Shown one piece after another: positions 1-8,073 of a DNA stretch of 64,000 bases (position 1 is its first letter; each line of letters starts with the position of its first letter). Below the pieces are notes generated by a model. That model did not search any database, had not been told where the DNA came from, and saw only the letters and a program-made list of their open reading frames with translations. The position numbers and the translations under genes were made by a program. The DNA comes from Qiania dongpingensis (lineage in GTDB: Bacteria; Bacillota; Clostridia; Lachnospirales; Lachnospiraceae): the NCBI RefSeq assembly GCF_014337195.1, contig NZ_CP060634.1, positions 2,356,001-2,420,000 on the forward strand, written 5' to 3'.

Positions 1-1
1 T

Positions 2-1996
2 GTGGCTGGTCTTTCCACATCGGACGCGCAGAAATCCTCCGATATGTTTGCCAAGTGCCGCTATATGGATGAGATCACCGGAAACCGTGGCGTGATCTTT
101 GCCACCGGCACACCGGTCAGCAACTCCATGACCGAGCTTTACACCATGCAGCGTTATCTTCAATATGAACGCCTGCAAGAACTGAACATGACCCACTTCG
201 ACTGCTGGGCTTCCCGATTTGGGGAGACCGTCACAGCATTGGAGCTGGCACCAGAAGGCACCGGCTACCGGGCAAGAACGAGATTCAGCAAGTTCTTTAA
301 CTTGCCTGAGCTGATGAACCTGTTCAAAGAAGTGGCCGACATTAAGACTGCCGATCAGTTAAATCTCCCTACCCCGGAAGTGGAGTACCACAACATTGTG
401 GCGCAACCCACCGAACATCAGCAGGAAATGGTCAAGGCTCTTTCGGAGCGCGCATCGCTGGTACACAGCGGAACCGTTGACCCGTCCCAGGATAATATGC
501 TCAAGATTACCTCGGATGGCCGCAAGCTGGGGCTTGACCAGAGGATCGTCAACCAGATGCTGCCGGATGAACCCGGAACAAAGGTCAATCAGTGCGTGGA
601 CAACATCATGCAGATCTGGCGGGACGGCAAAGCTGACAAGCTGACCCAGCTGGTGTTCTGCGACATTTCTACCCCGCAGGCAAAAGCTCCTGTAAGCAAG
701 GCGGCGAAAACGCTGGATAATCCACTGCTTCACGCACTGGAAGGCGCTGTGCCTCTGCCGGAGCAGGAACCGGTCTTTACGGTATATGACGATATTCGTC
801 AGAAACTCATTGCCCAGGGGATGCCTGCCGACCAGATCGCTTTTATCCATGAAGCCAATACCGAAGTGCGGAAAAAGGAGCTGTTCTCTAAAGTCCGTAC
901 CGGTCAGGTTCGTGTCCTTTTGGGCAGCACCGCCAAGATGGGCGCAGGCACCAATGTGCAGGACCGTCTGGTGGCACTTCATGACCTGGACTGTCCGTGG
1001 AGACCGGGAGACCTTGCCCAGCGCAAGGGCCGTATCGAGCGCCAGGGCAACCAGAACCCCCTTGTCCATGTGTACCGCTATGTGACAGAAGGAACTTTTG
1101 ACGCATACCTCTGGCAGACGGTGGAGAACAAGCAGAAATTTATCAGCCAGATCATGACCAGCAAAAGTCCGGTGCGCTCCTGCGATGATGTGGATGAAAC
1201 GGCGCTTTCCTTTGCCGAGATCAAGGCTTTGTGTGCCGGAGACCCCCGTATCAAAGAGCGTATGGATTTGGATGTGGAGGTATCCCGCCTGAAACTGATG
1301 AAAGCCGACCACCAGAGCAAGCAATATCGTCTGGAGGACCAGCTGCTCAAATACTTCCCGGAGGAGATTGAAAAGCACAAAGGTTTTATCAAGGGCTTTG
1401 AATCCGATCTGGAGGTTTTGGCAGCTCACCCGCACCCAGAGGACGGTTTTGCTGGTATGGAGATTCGTGGAGACCTGCTGACCGATAAGGAGAACGCCGG
1501 TGCAGCCCTTTTGGATGCCTGCAAGGAGGTCAAAACCTCCGATCCGGTGCAGATCGGCAACTACCGGGGTTATGCCATGTCCGTGGAATTTTCCGCTTGG
1601 AAACAGGAGTATACGCTCCTGCTGAAAGGACAGATGACCCACCGGGCAACCCTTGGTACAGACCCTCGCGGGAATCTTACTCGTATCGACAATGCCCTCG
1701 CTCAGATGTCCCAGCGTCTGGAGATGGCAAAGGCCCAGCTGGATAACCTCTATCAGCAGCAGGCTGCCGCAAAGGAGGAAGTCGGAAAGCCATTCCTTTA
1801 TGAAGAAGAACTGAGAAGCAAAAACGCCCGTCTGGTGGAGTTGGATACCCTGCTCAACATCGACGGAAAGGGGCAGGCACACACCGAGTCTGTTGTTGCC
1901 AAAAGCACACGGACTTCGGTGCTGGATAACCTAAAACGCCCGGTGCAACCCCGCAGTACAGACAAGAAACCAAAACAGCATGAGGAGGTGCGATAA
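2..1996 (+). CDS. ICE SNF2-like helicase, C-terminal part (5' end outside the window)
   Basis: The reading frame is open from the window edge, so the gene starts upstream and only its last ~660 residues are visible. Helicase superfamily 2 signatures are clear: a motif III-like ATGTPVSNSMTELY near residue 35, and motif V/VI as GSTAKMGAGTNVQDR then QRKGRIERQG near residues 305-350. This is the SNF2-type arrangement found at the end of the very large DEAD/SNF2 (often methylase-fused) proteins of Tn1549-like ICEs. The last ~250 residues are rich in Glu/Lys and probably coiled coil. It is followed at once by the DUF3849 gene and then mobC, the usual ICE order. Its role in transfer is not established; DNA processing during conjugation or defence against host restriction is plausible. 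A methylase domain upstream cannot be confirmed from this window. Confidence 0.85.
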   Translation: MAGLSTSDAQKSSDMFAKCRYMDEITGNRGVIFATGTPVSNSMTELYTMQRYLQYERLQELNMTHFDCWASRFGETVTALELAPEGTGYRARTRFSKFFNLPELMNLFKEVADIKTADQLNLPTPEVEYHNIVAQPTEHQQEMVKALSERASLVHSGTVDPSQDNMLKITSDGRKLGLDQRIVNQMLPDEPGTKVNQCVDNIMQIWRDGKADKLTQLVFCDISTPQAKAPVSKAAKTLDNPLLHALEGAVPLPEQEPVFTVYDDIRQKLIAQGMPADQIAFIHEANTEVRKKELFSKVRTGQVRVLLGSTAKMGAGTNVQDRLVALHDLDCPWRPGDLAQRKGRIERQGNQNPLVHVYRYVTEGTFDAYLWQTVENKQKFISQIMTSKSPVRSCDDVDETALSFAEIKALCAGDPRIKERMDLDVEVSRLKLMKADHQSKQYRLEDQLLKYFPEEIEKHKGFIKGFESDLEVLAAHPHPEDGFAGMEIRGDLLTDKENAGAALLDACKEVKTSDPVQIGNYRGYAMSVEFSAWKQEYTLLLKGQMTHRATLGTDPRGNLTRIDNALAQMSQRLEMAKAQLDNLYQQQAAAKEEVGKPFLYEEELRSKNARLVELDTLLNIDGKGQAHTESVVAKSTRTSVLDNLKRPVQPRSTDKKPKQHEEVR

Positions 1997-1997
1997 C

Positions 1998-2816
1998 ATG
2001 AATACTAACGATCTGAATACAGCCCTTTATGAAAAGATGGCTGCCGAACAGGATAAGTTCCGGGACTGGCTGAAAAGCCAGCCCCCGGAAGAAATCCTGC
2101 ACCACACCTATGAATATACTGTCCGTGAGGATATTGTGATGGCGATGGAGGAGCTGGAGCTGACCGACGCCCAGGCCAAGGCACTTTTGGAATCTCCCTC
2201 TCCATTGGCGGATGTGTACCGCTATTTTGAAAAGCTGGAGACCGGCTATATGGATGTGATCCGGGACAGTATTGAGAACCGTGCCGACGATGTGTGCAGA
2301 GCTAAAGAGGAACTGCGAACAACACCGATCTATCCCCATTCAGCTGCCTATGCGAGAGAACATGGGGAGCTGGAGCAGTACCGAGCTTCCAACAATGTAA
2401 ATCGCCAATGCAAGGAGTCTATTGAAGCGGCGGTGCGGGAGCACTTCGACGGAATGTATCTCAGTCACGATGCGGCAAAGGGTGTGATCGAGACCTATGG
2501 CATGGAGCGTGTGTCCATGGTTCTGTCTAACACGGTCCAGCTTCAGGACTGGGATGGGCGTTACTCCCGACGCAACAAAGAATGGGCCAAGACCATTCCC
2601 AACGATAATCCCGAAACCGTCCGTTGTGGTTATGCCTTAAACAGCCACCCTGCTGTGCTGGATGGTTTTATTGATCTGGTGCGTGAAGAACAGCAGCACA
2701 GCCGTACCCAGAGAGAAAAACTGGAACCGTCCCGTCCCTCAGTACGGGATAAGCTCAAACAGGAGCTGCCCGCCCATAAGTCTGCCGCCCCGAAAAAACG
2801 GGAGCCGGAGCGATAA
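1998..2816 (+). CDS. DUF3848/DUF3849 domain ICE protein
   Basis: A 272-residue protein. The ATG at 1998 follows GAGGAGG (1982-1988) and lies one base after the stop of the helicase gene, so the two are probably cotranscribed. The first ~95 residues fit DUF3848 (small acidic helical domain). Residues ~110-240 fit DUF3849, with the recognisable stretches PHSAAYAREHGELEQYRASN and NTVQLQDWDGRYS. Both domains are found almost only in Firmicutes conjugative elements, next to the SNF2 helicase. The C-terminal ~35 residues are basic and Pro-rich. No catalytic motif is visible and the function is unknown. Confidence 0.8.
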   Translation: MNTNDLNTALYEKMAAEQDKFRDWLKSQPPEEILHHTYEYTVREDIVMAMEELELTDAQAKALLESPSPLADVYRYFEKLETGYMDVIRDSIENRADDVCRAKEELRTTPIYPHSAAYAREHGELEQYRASNNVNRQCKESIEAAVREHFDGMYLSHDAAKGVIETYGMERVSMVLSNTVQLQDWDGRYSRRNKEWAKTIPNDNPETVRCGYALNSHPAVLDGFIDLVREEQQHSRTQREKLEPSRPSVRDKLKQELPAHKSAAPKKREPER

Positions 2817-2818
2817 CC

Positions 2819-3157
2819 ATGGCAAAGCGCAAGCGGGATGTGCCGGTTTTGTTTTGGGTGTCCGCAGAAGAACTGGAACTGATCCATCAAAAGATGCAGC
2901 AATACGGGACAGAGAATTTGAGCGCTTATCTGCGGAAAATGGCGCTGGATGGTTATGTGGTCAAGCTGGAACTGCCAGAGCTGAAGGAGCTGGTCTCCCT
3001 GATGCGCCGAAGCAGCAACAACTTGAACCAGCTGACCCGCAAAGTGCATGAGACCGGGCGGGTTTATAATGCTGACTTGGAGGATATATCCCAGCGGCAG
3101 GAACAACTGTGGGAGGGTGTGAAGGAAATCCTTACCCAACTCTCCAAACTTTCATAA
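2819..3157 (+). CDS. mobC: MobC-like relaxosome accessory protein
   Basis: A 112-residue basic protein starting MAKRKRDVPVLFWVSAEEL. This is the start typical of bacterial MobC proteins: a basic N-terminus, a ribbon-helix-helix-like segment with SAYLRKMALDGYVVKL (residues ~40-55), then a helical tail with the MobC pattern RRSSNNLNQLTRKVHETG. MobC proteins bind oriT and help the relaxase nick DNA. The start lies 2 bp after the stop of the DUF3849 gene, indicating translational coupling. The partner relaxase is at 5515-6927. A truncated homologue from another element lies at 7651-7812. Confidence 0.88.
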   Translation: MAKRKRDVPVLFWVSAEELELIHQKMQQYGTENLSAYLRKMALDGYVVKLELPELKELVSLMRRSSNNLNQLTRKVHETGRVYNADLEDISQRQEQLWEGVKEILTQLSKLS

Positions 3158-3177
3158 CAGGGATAGATACTCCATTT

Positions 3178-3224
3178 GCGGAGGGAGGAACGGCGTTTCT
3201 TCGCCGCACCTTCCTCCGCTTTTT
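3178..3224 (+). terminator. Strong intrinsic terminator after mobC
   Basis: GCGGAGGGAGG-AACGGCG (3178-3195) pairs with CGCCG-CACCTTCCTCCGC (3202-3219) around a TTTCTT loop and is followed by TTTTTC and TTTTT. It ends the helicase-DUF3849-mobC transcription unit. Confidence 0.85.
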
Positions 3225-3308
3225 CTTTTTGTCTGTATCCTTGTCTTTTGCCTGTCCGTACCGGATAATATGAGTAGAATAAGAAGCGTAGCAAAGGAGT
3301 GAAAACAG

Positions 3309-3611
3309 ATGCTGACCTTTGAAAAGGTGCTGGAGATTTTTGCGGATTACCTAACCGCAGACGAGACCATAGAAGTTTATATCAGCCGCCATGGATGTGT
3401 AAGAGTTGAATTTGACCAAGATTTTCACTATTGCTCTGGCGAGGTGTGCCATACTCCCAAGGAACTGTTCGACCTCTTAGCCGATGATTACCGGACTTAT
3501 CTGGAGATTGAACTGACCAAAGGAAAACGGGAAGTGACGGAAGATGATGAGAGAGAAGCGGATGCCCTATGCAAACAGTATCTGGAGCGTTGGAAGGAGG
3601 AACAGAAATGA
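3309..3611 (+). CDS. Small hypothetical ICE protein
   Basis: A 100-residue acidic protein with an AAAGGAG ribosome site just upstream. It has no membrane segment and no motif I recognise. It is Glu/Asp-rich and contains VYISRHGCVRVEFDQ near residue 25, which suggests a small alpha/beta fold. Its stop overlaps the start of the next membrane protein gene by 4 bp (ATGA), so they form an operon. Proteins of this size and composition are common accessory genes of Tn1549-like elements. Function unknown. Confidence 0.7.
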   Translation: MLTFEKVLEIFADYLTADETIEVYISRHGCVRVEFDQDFHYCSGEVCHTPKELFDLLADDYRTYLEIELTKGKREVTEDDEREADALCKQYLERWKEEQK

Positions 3612-3907
3612 AGATTTTGAAATGTCTGCTGATGATCGTAACTGCACCGGTCATTTTGGTGTTGACGCTTTTTGTCTGGCTCTGCACGGGGCTGATCTAC
3701 ATATCCGGTCTGGTGCTTGGTCTACTAAGCACGGTAATTGCTCTGCTTGGCGTGGCTGTGCTGATTACCTATTCCCCGCAGAATGGTGTGATTTTGCTGG
3801 TTATGGCATTTTTGATTAGCCCGATGGGGCTGCCGCTGGCTGCGATCTGGCTGCTGAGCAAGGTGCAGAGTTTGAAATTTGCGATCCAGGATTGGGTGTA
3901 TGGGTAA
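3608..3907 (+). CDS. Small polytopic membrane protein (CD1845-like)
   Basis: A 99-residue, very hydrophobic protein with about three membrane spans (residues ~5-30, 32-52 and 55-82) and a short basic C-terminus (KVQSLKFAIQDWVYG). The start ATG at 3608 overlaps the upstream stop and follows GGAGG. By size, topology and position between mobC and the relaxase it resembles the CD1845-family proteins of clostridial conjugative transposons. That assignment comes from memory of the family, not from an alignment. It may be an envelope component of transfer; no functional residue is evident. Confidence 0.65.
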   Translation: MKILKCLLMIVTAPVILVLTLFVWLCTGLIYISGLVLGLLSTVIALLGVAVLITYSPQNGVILLVMAFLISPMGLPLAAIWLLSKVQSLKFAIQDWVYG

Positions 3908-3934
3908 ATGATGTGAATATAATTTGGAATGAAA

Positions 3935-3976
3935 AGAAGCAGGACAATGGGAGATGAGACCCACTGCCCTGCTTCT
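3935..3976. terminator. Terminator between convergent genes
   Basis: A perfect 9-bp inverted repeat, AGAAGCAGG (3935-3943) and CCTGCTTCT (3968-3976), has a 24-nt loop that can itself pair (GGG/CCC). It lies between the + strand membrane protein gene and the - strand AlbA_2 gene and could serve both. Confidence 0.65.
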
Positions 3977-3980
3977 CTGT

Positions 3981-5393
3981 TTATTCGGAACGAACTGTAA
4001 TATATTTTTGATTGCGACTTTTAGGTTTATCGGGAATAGTCATTTCTAATTGCCCGGATTCTAAAAGCGGATTGATATGCTTCAAAGTGAAGTTTCTTAA
4101 ATCTTTGAAGCCGCAAAATACTGCAAGCTCTTTCTTGGATTTTGGTGTTGTGCAAAAAGCCAAAATCTGTTTGGACACCGTTGATAGTTCAATATCTTGG
4201 TGGGTAACTTGGTGGATAACTTGGTGGGTGTCATCCTCTAAGTTGTAGTTTACATTTTTCAAGATGACCCTGAAATCTGTTGCTGTTGAGGAAAATTCAG
4301 GCTTATATGCCGCTGTATATCCAGGTAGCTTTTCGGTTTCACTGACGATTTTGCGTAGGCCACTTCCACGGCGTTCCATGTACTTCATGCGGTGGAACAG
4401 GTCAGCAATCACAGGGTTTCGCCGCATGGAACGGATACTGTAAATATCGTATTCCTGAATTGAGCCGCCGCCAAACATACCGCCCGGAGATGTGATTTCC
4501 ACCCGATCATCAAACATATCAATATGGATTTCGCTGCCAAGCACAATATAATCACGATGGATAAGCGCATTAACAAGAGCCTCTGTCACAGCTCGTTCAG
4601 CATAATCCGGCTTGTCTACACGATACTGTGCCTTTTTGACAAAACGGACTTTGGAATTATTGCGAATAAATTCACTGCCGCTGTTCAGTAAATAAATCAA
4701 ATTTCCCTCGTATTCTTTATCGTCCAGCGCATCATCAAAGATAGAGCCTTTTTCCAAGCCATTCCACCGGGTACAGAACATACGGGAGTTATAAACCGTG
4801 TGCTGATCGGTCATGAGTTTTCCGGCATTGGTCAGGAGTCCATTTTTATCAGTCAAACCAAAGGAAACATAATCGGATGGCTCAAAGCGGAGACCGGTCC
4901 GTTCCAGATAGGTTGCTTCCAGAAGTGTAAAGCTGTAATCCTTTTTTACCGCGTCTGTTGTTAGGGTATCAAAGGACTGATTGGTTCCCTTTAAGATCAG
5001 TTCATTCACAATGTAATCAGGGGCAATTACGCTTTCATTTCCAACACGGATATATGCTTCCATCACGCCGTCTGCCTTGTAATAATATGGAGTGCTGCGG
5101 CCGGGAGAAACCTCCAGAGCTAATAGATTTTTACCATCTTCCTGTAATGGTTTTAAGATGAACTGCGGTAATGGTGTGATTCGTTCTTTGATTAAGCGGC
5201 TGATCGCTTCAGCATCCTTTTGAACATCTGACAAGCCGATAGGCTCCCGGTCATCAGAGACTCCGAAAAACAGAGTGCCGCCGATCCCATTGGAAAAGGC
5301 ACTGACACTTTTTAACCAGCTTTTTGGCTTTTTTGTTTCGAGAGCAACTTTGAAATCACATTCCGTTGCTTCGGCAATGAGCTGTTCTATCAT
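3981..5393 (-). CDS. AlbA_2 (Schlafen-like) ATP-binding putative regulator
   Basis: A 470-residue protein. Residues ~8-125 form an AlbA_2 domain (ECDFKVALETKKPKSWLKSV, then SNGIGGTLFFGVSDD). Residues ~250-350 form a GHKL-like ATPase part (HATPase_c_4 type) with TEALVNALIHRDYIVLGSEI and a Gly-rich SPGGMFGGGS loop. A Gln/His-rich linker reading HQVIHQVTHQ (residues ~390-400) leads to a C-terminal winged-helix-like segment. This is the usual layout of AlbA_2/RecG-like ATP-binding proteins, annotated as transcriptional regulators or RNA-binding proteins. It is convergent with the preceding genes and divergent from the relaxase. Function unproven; it may regulate the element or act as a defence or immunity protein. 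Confidence 0.8.
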   Translation of the reverse strand: MIEQLIAEATECDFKVALETKKPKSWLKSVSAFSNGIGGTLFFGVSDDREPIGLSDVQKDAEAISRLIKERITPLPQFILKPLQEDGKNLLALEVSPGRSTPYYYKADGVMEAYIRVGNESVIAPDYIVNELILKGTNQSFDTLTTDAVKKDYSFTLLEATYLERTGLRFEPSDYVSFGLTDKNGLLTNAGKLMTDQHTVYNSRMFCTRWNGLEKGSIFDDALDDKEYEGNLIYLLNSGSEFIRNNSKVRFVKKAQYRVDKPDYAERAVTEALVNALIHRDYIVLGSEIHIDMFDDRVEITSPGGMFGGGSIQEYDIYSIRSMRRNPVIADLFHRMKYMERRGSGLRKIVSETEKLPGYTAAYKPEFSSTATDFRVILKNVNYNLEDDTHQVIHQVTHQDIELSTVSKQILAFCTTPKSKKELAVFCGFKDLRNFTLKHINPLLESGQLEMTIPDKPKSRNQKYITVRSE

Positions 5394-5514
5394 AAAATCC
5401 CTCCTTTGAGGTTGTAGAATGTTCTTTTTTATTATACCCAGCGGAGAAAGTTATTGCAACGATAGAAGCAAAGAGTTCAGCGAAAAAATATTTATGAGAG
5501 GAGGGCCTTCTATT

Positions 5515-6927
5515 ATGGCAACTACAAGAATCATGCCGCTTCATGTTGGCAAGGGTCGCACAGAAAGTCGGGCAATCAGTGACATCATCGACTATGTAGC
5601 AAATCCACAGAAAACAGATAACGGCAAGCTCATTACCGGCTATGCGTGTGACAGCCGGACTGCGGATGCAGAGTTCCTTCTGGCAAAGCGGCAGTACATT
5701 GCCGCTACCGGACGAGTGCGCGGTGCAGATGACGTGATTGCCTATCATGTGCGCCAGTCCTTCCGCCCCGGCGAGATTACTCCGGAAGAAGCTAACCGGC
5801 TGGGTGTGGAATTTGCCAAGCGATTTACCAAAGGCAATCATGCCTTTGTGGTCTGCACTCACATAGACAAGTCGCACATTCATAATCACATTATCTGGTC
5901 ATCGGTTAGCTTAGAATATGACCGGAAATTCCGAAACTTTTGGGGCAGCACCAAGGCGGTTCGCCGGTTAAGTGATACAATCTGCATTGAAAACGGACTG
6001 TCCATTGTAGAGAATCCGAAACCTCACGGAAAAAGCTATAACAAGTGGCTGGGAGATCAGGCAAAGCCCTCTCATCGAGAGCTGCTGCGTGTGGCGATTG
6101 ACAACGCATTATCACAAAGTCCTGCTGACTTTGAAGAACTGCTGAAGCTGTTGCAAGAGTATGGTTGTGAAGTCTCAAAGTGCGGAAAATCGTATCGACT
6201 GAAACTCTCTGGTTGGGAGAAAGCCGCCCGCATGGACAGTCTGGGCGAAGGATATGGATTGGAAGATTTGCGGGCAGTTCTCTCCGGGAAGAAAGCACAT
6301 ACCCCGCGAAAGAAAACAGTCACACAGGCAGAGCCGCCAAAGATCAATCTGCTGGTGGACATTCAGGCAAAATTGCAGGCTGGAAAAGGCGCTGGCTATG
6401 CTCGATGGGCTAAGGTGTTCAACCTCAAGCAGATGGCGCAGACCATGAATTACCTGTCAGAGCACAACCTGCTGGAGTATGCGGTTTTGGAAGAAAAGGC
6501 TGCGGCTGCCACGGCACATCACAATGAACTTTCGGCGCAGATCAAAGCGGCTGAAAAGCGCATGGCAGAGATCGCTGTTCTGCGTACTCACATCGTAAAT
6601 TATGCCAAGACCCGTGAGGTCTATGTGGCATACCGCAAGGCGGGTTACTCTAAGAAATTCAGGGAAGAACATGAGGAAGAAATTCTGCTCCACCAGGCTG
6701 CTAAGAATGCCTTTGATGAGATGGGCGTCAAGAAGCTGCCCAAGGTCAAAGAGTTGCAGACAGAGTACGCGAAATTGTTGGAAGAAAAGAAAAAGACCTA
6801 TGCCGAGTATCGGCATTCCCGTGAGGAAATGCGAGAACTTTTAACGGCAAAGGCCAATGTGGATCGGGTCCTGAAAATGGAGGTAGAACAGGATGTTGAA
6901 AAAGAAAAAGACCACGGCCAGCGGTAA
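5515..6927 (+). CDS. mobA: MobA/VirD2-type relaxase
   Basis: A 470-residue relaxase. The ATG at 5515 is preferred over upstream in-frame starts because AGAGGAGGG lies about 9 bases before it and the protein then begins MATTRIMPLHVGKGRT, a normal relaxase start. The metal-binding histidine motif HIDKSHIHNHIIWSS is at residues ~115-130. Further N-terminal family signatures are RQSFRPGEITPEEANRLG and GNHAFVVCTHID. Residues ~210-290 are a linker region, and the last ~130 residues are a Lys/Glu-rich coiled coil. The enzyme would nick oriT and lead the strand into the recipient together with MobC (2819-3157). Confidence 0.92.
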   Translation: MATTRIMPLHVGKGRTESRAISDIIDYVANPQKTDNGKLITGYACDSRTADAEFLLAKRQYIAATGRVRGADDVIAYHVRQSFRPGEITPEEANRLGVEFAKRFTKGNHAFVVCTHIDKSHIHNHIIWSSVSLEYDRKFRNFWGSTKAVRRLSDTICIENGLSIVENPKPHGKSYNKWLGDQAKPSHRELLRVAIDNALSQSPADFEELLKLLQEYGCEVSKCGKSYRLKLSGWEKAARMDSLGEGYGLEDLRAVLSGKKAHTPRKKTVTQAEPPKINLLVDIQAKLQAGKGAGYARWAKVFNLKQMAQTMNYLSEHNLLEYAVLEEKAAAATAHHNELSAQIKAAEKRMAEIAVLRTHIVNYAKTREVYVAYRKAGYSKKFREEHEEEILLHQAAKNAFDEMGVKKLPKVKELQTEYAKLLEEKKKTYAEYRHSREEMRELLTAKANVDRVLKMEVEQDVEKEKDHGQR

Positions 6928-6944
6928 GCTGGTCCTGGTCAAAA

Positions 6945-7095
6945 GCGTTCGCAGAACGCGTAGCCACAGAATAAAATTCTGTGTTCAAAGGGGCTTGGGG
7001 GCGCTGCCCTCAACAAGCAAGCGGAGAGGAAAATCACAAAGGGATTTTCTTCTCTGCGGGTCGGTGTGTATTAACACCGGCATTGCTTGCCTCTT
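6945..7095. other. Candidate oriT: palindrome cluster behind the relaxase
   Basis: A non-coding stretch with at least four inverted repeats in 150 bp: GCGTTC/GAACGC (6945-6959); CACAGAAT/ATTCTGTG with a 3-nt loop (6965-6983); a GAAAATC/GATTTTC stem flanked by GAGAG and TTCTC (about 7024-7055); and GGTGT/ACACC (about 7062-7077). A longer pair, GCAAGC and GCTTGC, surrounds the last two. Such clusters next to a relaxase gene often mark oriT. No nic core was recognised, so this is an inference from layout. Confidence 0.4.
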
Positions 7096-7149
7096 TTCTC
7101 CGAAAATGAAAAGAACCAGTGAGAGAATCGTTAAATTTCACTCACTGGC

Positions 7150-7506
7150 TCAATTCGTTTCAAATTTCTCGGATAACTCTGTCAGTTCCTTCACCGTTTC
7201 TTGGGTGTGATGCAGCAGGGTGTCACGCATTTCTGGCGGACAGCTGGAATAAAGCATTTTCATCTGATTGACACCCTCATCCTCCAGAGAAACATCTGGA
7301 TTTATAAGCGTATCTAAAGAGATGTGCAGGACCTTTGCCAATGCTCTCAAAATCAAATAGGACGGGTTCATTTTCCCTTTTTCGATATTGGCAATTTGCT
7401 TTACAGAAACATGGCTTAGATCGGAAAGTTCCTGTTGTGTCAGTTCTTTATTCTTTCGGGCTTCCCGCATTTTTTGCCCTAAAGCAGTTAAATCATCAAT
7501 CGGCAT
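7150..7506 (-). CDS. XRE-family transcriptional regulator of the ICE
   Basis: A 118-residue protein with an N-terminal HTH_XRE domain at residues ~8-65 (GQKMREARKNKELTQQELSD, then SVKQIANIEKGKMNPS) and a ~45-residue helical tail of unknown role. The start has GAGGTGA 5' of it. Regulators of this size sit in this position in Tn1549-like elements and probably control conjugation or excision genes. Its own promoter overlaps a dyad (7544-7568), consistent with self-repression. Confidence 0.85.
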   Translation of the reverse strand: MPIDDLTALGQKMREARKNKELTQQELSDLSHVSVKQIANIEKGKMNPSYLILRALAKVLHISLDTLINPDVSLEDEGVNQMKMLYSSCPPEMRDTLLHHTQETVKELTELSEKFETN

Positions 7507-7520
7507 AATCGTTCACCTCA

Positions 7521-7568
7521 AATATATTTTATCGTTCCGATTTGCACAAAGGAATAACCTTATTGTGC
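7521..7568 (-). promoter_or_regulatory. Promoter and operator-like dyad of the XRE gene
   Basis: On the minus strand, -35 TTGTGC (7549-7544), a 17-bp spacer and -10 TATATT (7526-7521). The -35 lies inside the dyad GCACAA (7544-7549) / TTGTGC (7563-7568), which also has an inner AGG/CCT pair. Binding here would block the -35, as expected for an autorepressor. Confidence 0.5.
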
Positions 7569-7650
7569 TTGAGAACAGGACTGATTATGCCGATTCCTTT
7601 TTGATAACATGGTTGCTCCGTGATTATGGCGTTTCCGGCTACTAATTGAA

Positions 7651-7812
7651 CTATGAGGATGAATTGCAGATTTCAGCTTTTAGTTCGTTGCCAAACGAGA
7701 ATGATATTGAATGCGGTAGGGAGGCTAGCAGTTTTATCTGCTCATCTATGAGCCGTTTTTTATTCTCTGTGACATAAAAATTCATCTGGATATTCCGTTT
7801 CCGGTTCGCCAT
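7651..7812 (-). pseudogene. Truncated mobC relic
   Basis: From an ATG at 7812 preceded by GGAGG, the peptide starts MANRKRNIQMNFYVTENKKR, the standard N-terminus of a different clostridial MobC family. After about 28 residues it departs from the family (missing the SxYxRKMAxDG part) and stops after 53 residues. This is the 5' end of a mobilisation gene cut by rearrangement. It marks the left junction region of the iron-uptake cargo. Confidence 0.55.
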
Positions 7813-7894
7813 GCGCTGCCTCCATTCTTCATAAGAGTTTGAGATTATCTCAACAAACATTTTTCATTTTCGGTCAAGAGATCTGAAAATATGA

Positions 7895-7920
7895 AAAATC
7901 GCAAGCGGGTACTCGCTTGC
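7895..7920 (-). terminator. Hairpin with T-run, minus strand
   Basis: GCAAGCG (7901-7907) / CGCTTGC (7914-7920), a perfect 7-bp stem. On the minus strand it is followed by GATTTTTC. It could be a second terminator for leftward transcription from the AraC gene. Confidence 0.45.
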
Positions 7921-8011
7921 TGTGCTTGTTATCAAGCCTTACCTTCTATTTTTCTCTCTACTAATACTACAATTTGGAAAGGGGAAAATGGCTATATCCG
8001 TAAGGAAAAGC

Positions 8012-8062
8012 AGAAAAATGCCACGACTGAAACTCCGTTGTAGAGTGATCTGTCGTGGCATT
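8012..8062 (-). terminator. Terminator of the AraC regulator gene
   Basis: A perfect 11-bp inverted repeat, AATGCCACGAC (8017-8027) and GTCGTGGCATT (8052-8062). It ends in a TTTTT run on the minus strand, 12 bp after the araC stop. Confidence 0.75.
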
Positions 8063-8073
8063 ACATTGTGAAT

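Noticed and set aside
359..1882. Long minus-strand open frame (507 codons) opposite the helicase gene
   Set aside because: It is a shadow of codon bias in a clear SNF2 helicase; the translation has no domain and no ribosome site.
6893..7210. 105-codon + frame overlapping the relaxase 3' end
   Set aside because: Only its first ~15 codons look protein-like (Lys-rich); the rest runs through the palindrome cluster and antisense to the XRE gene.
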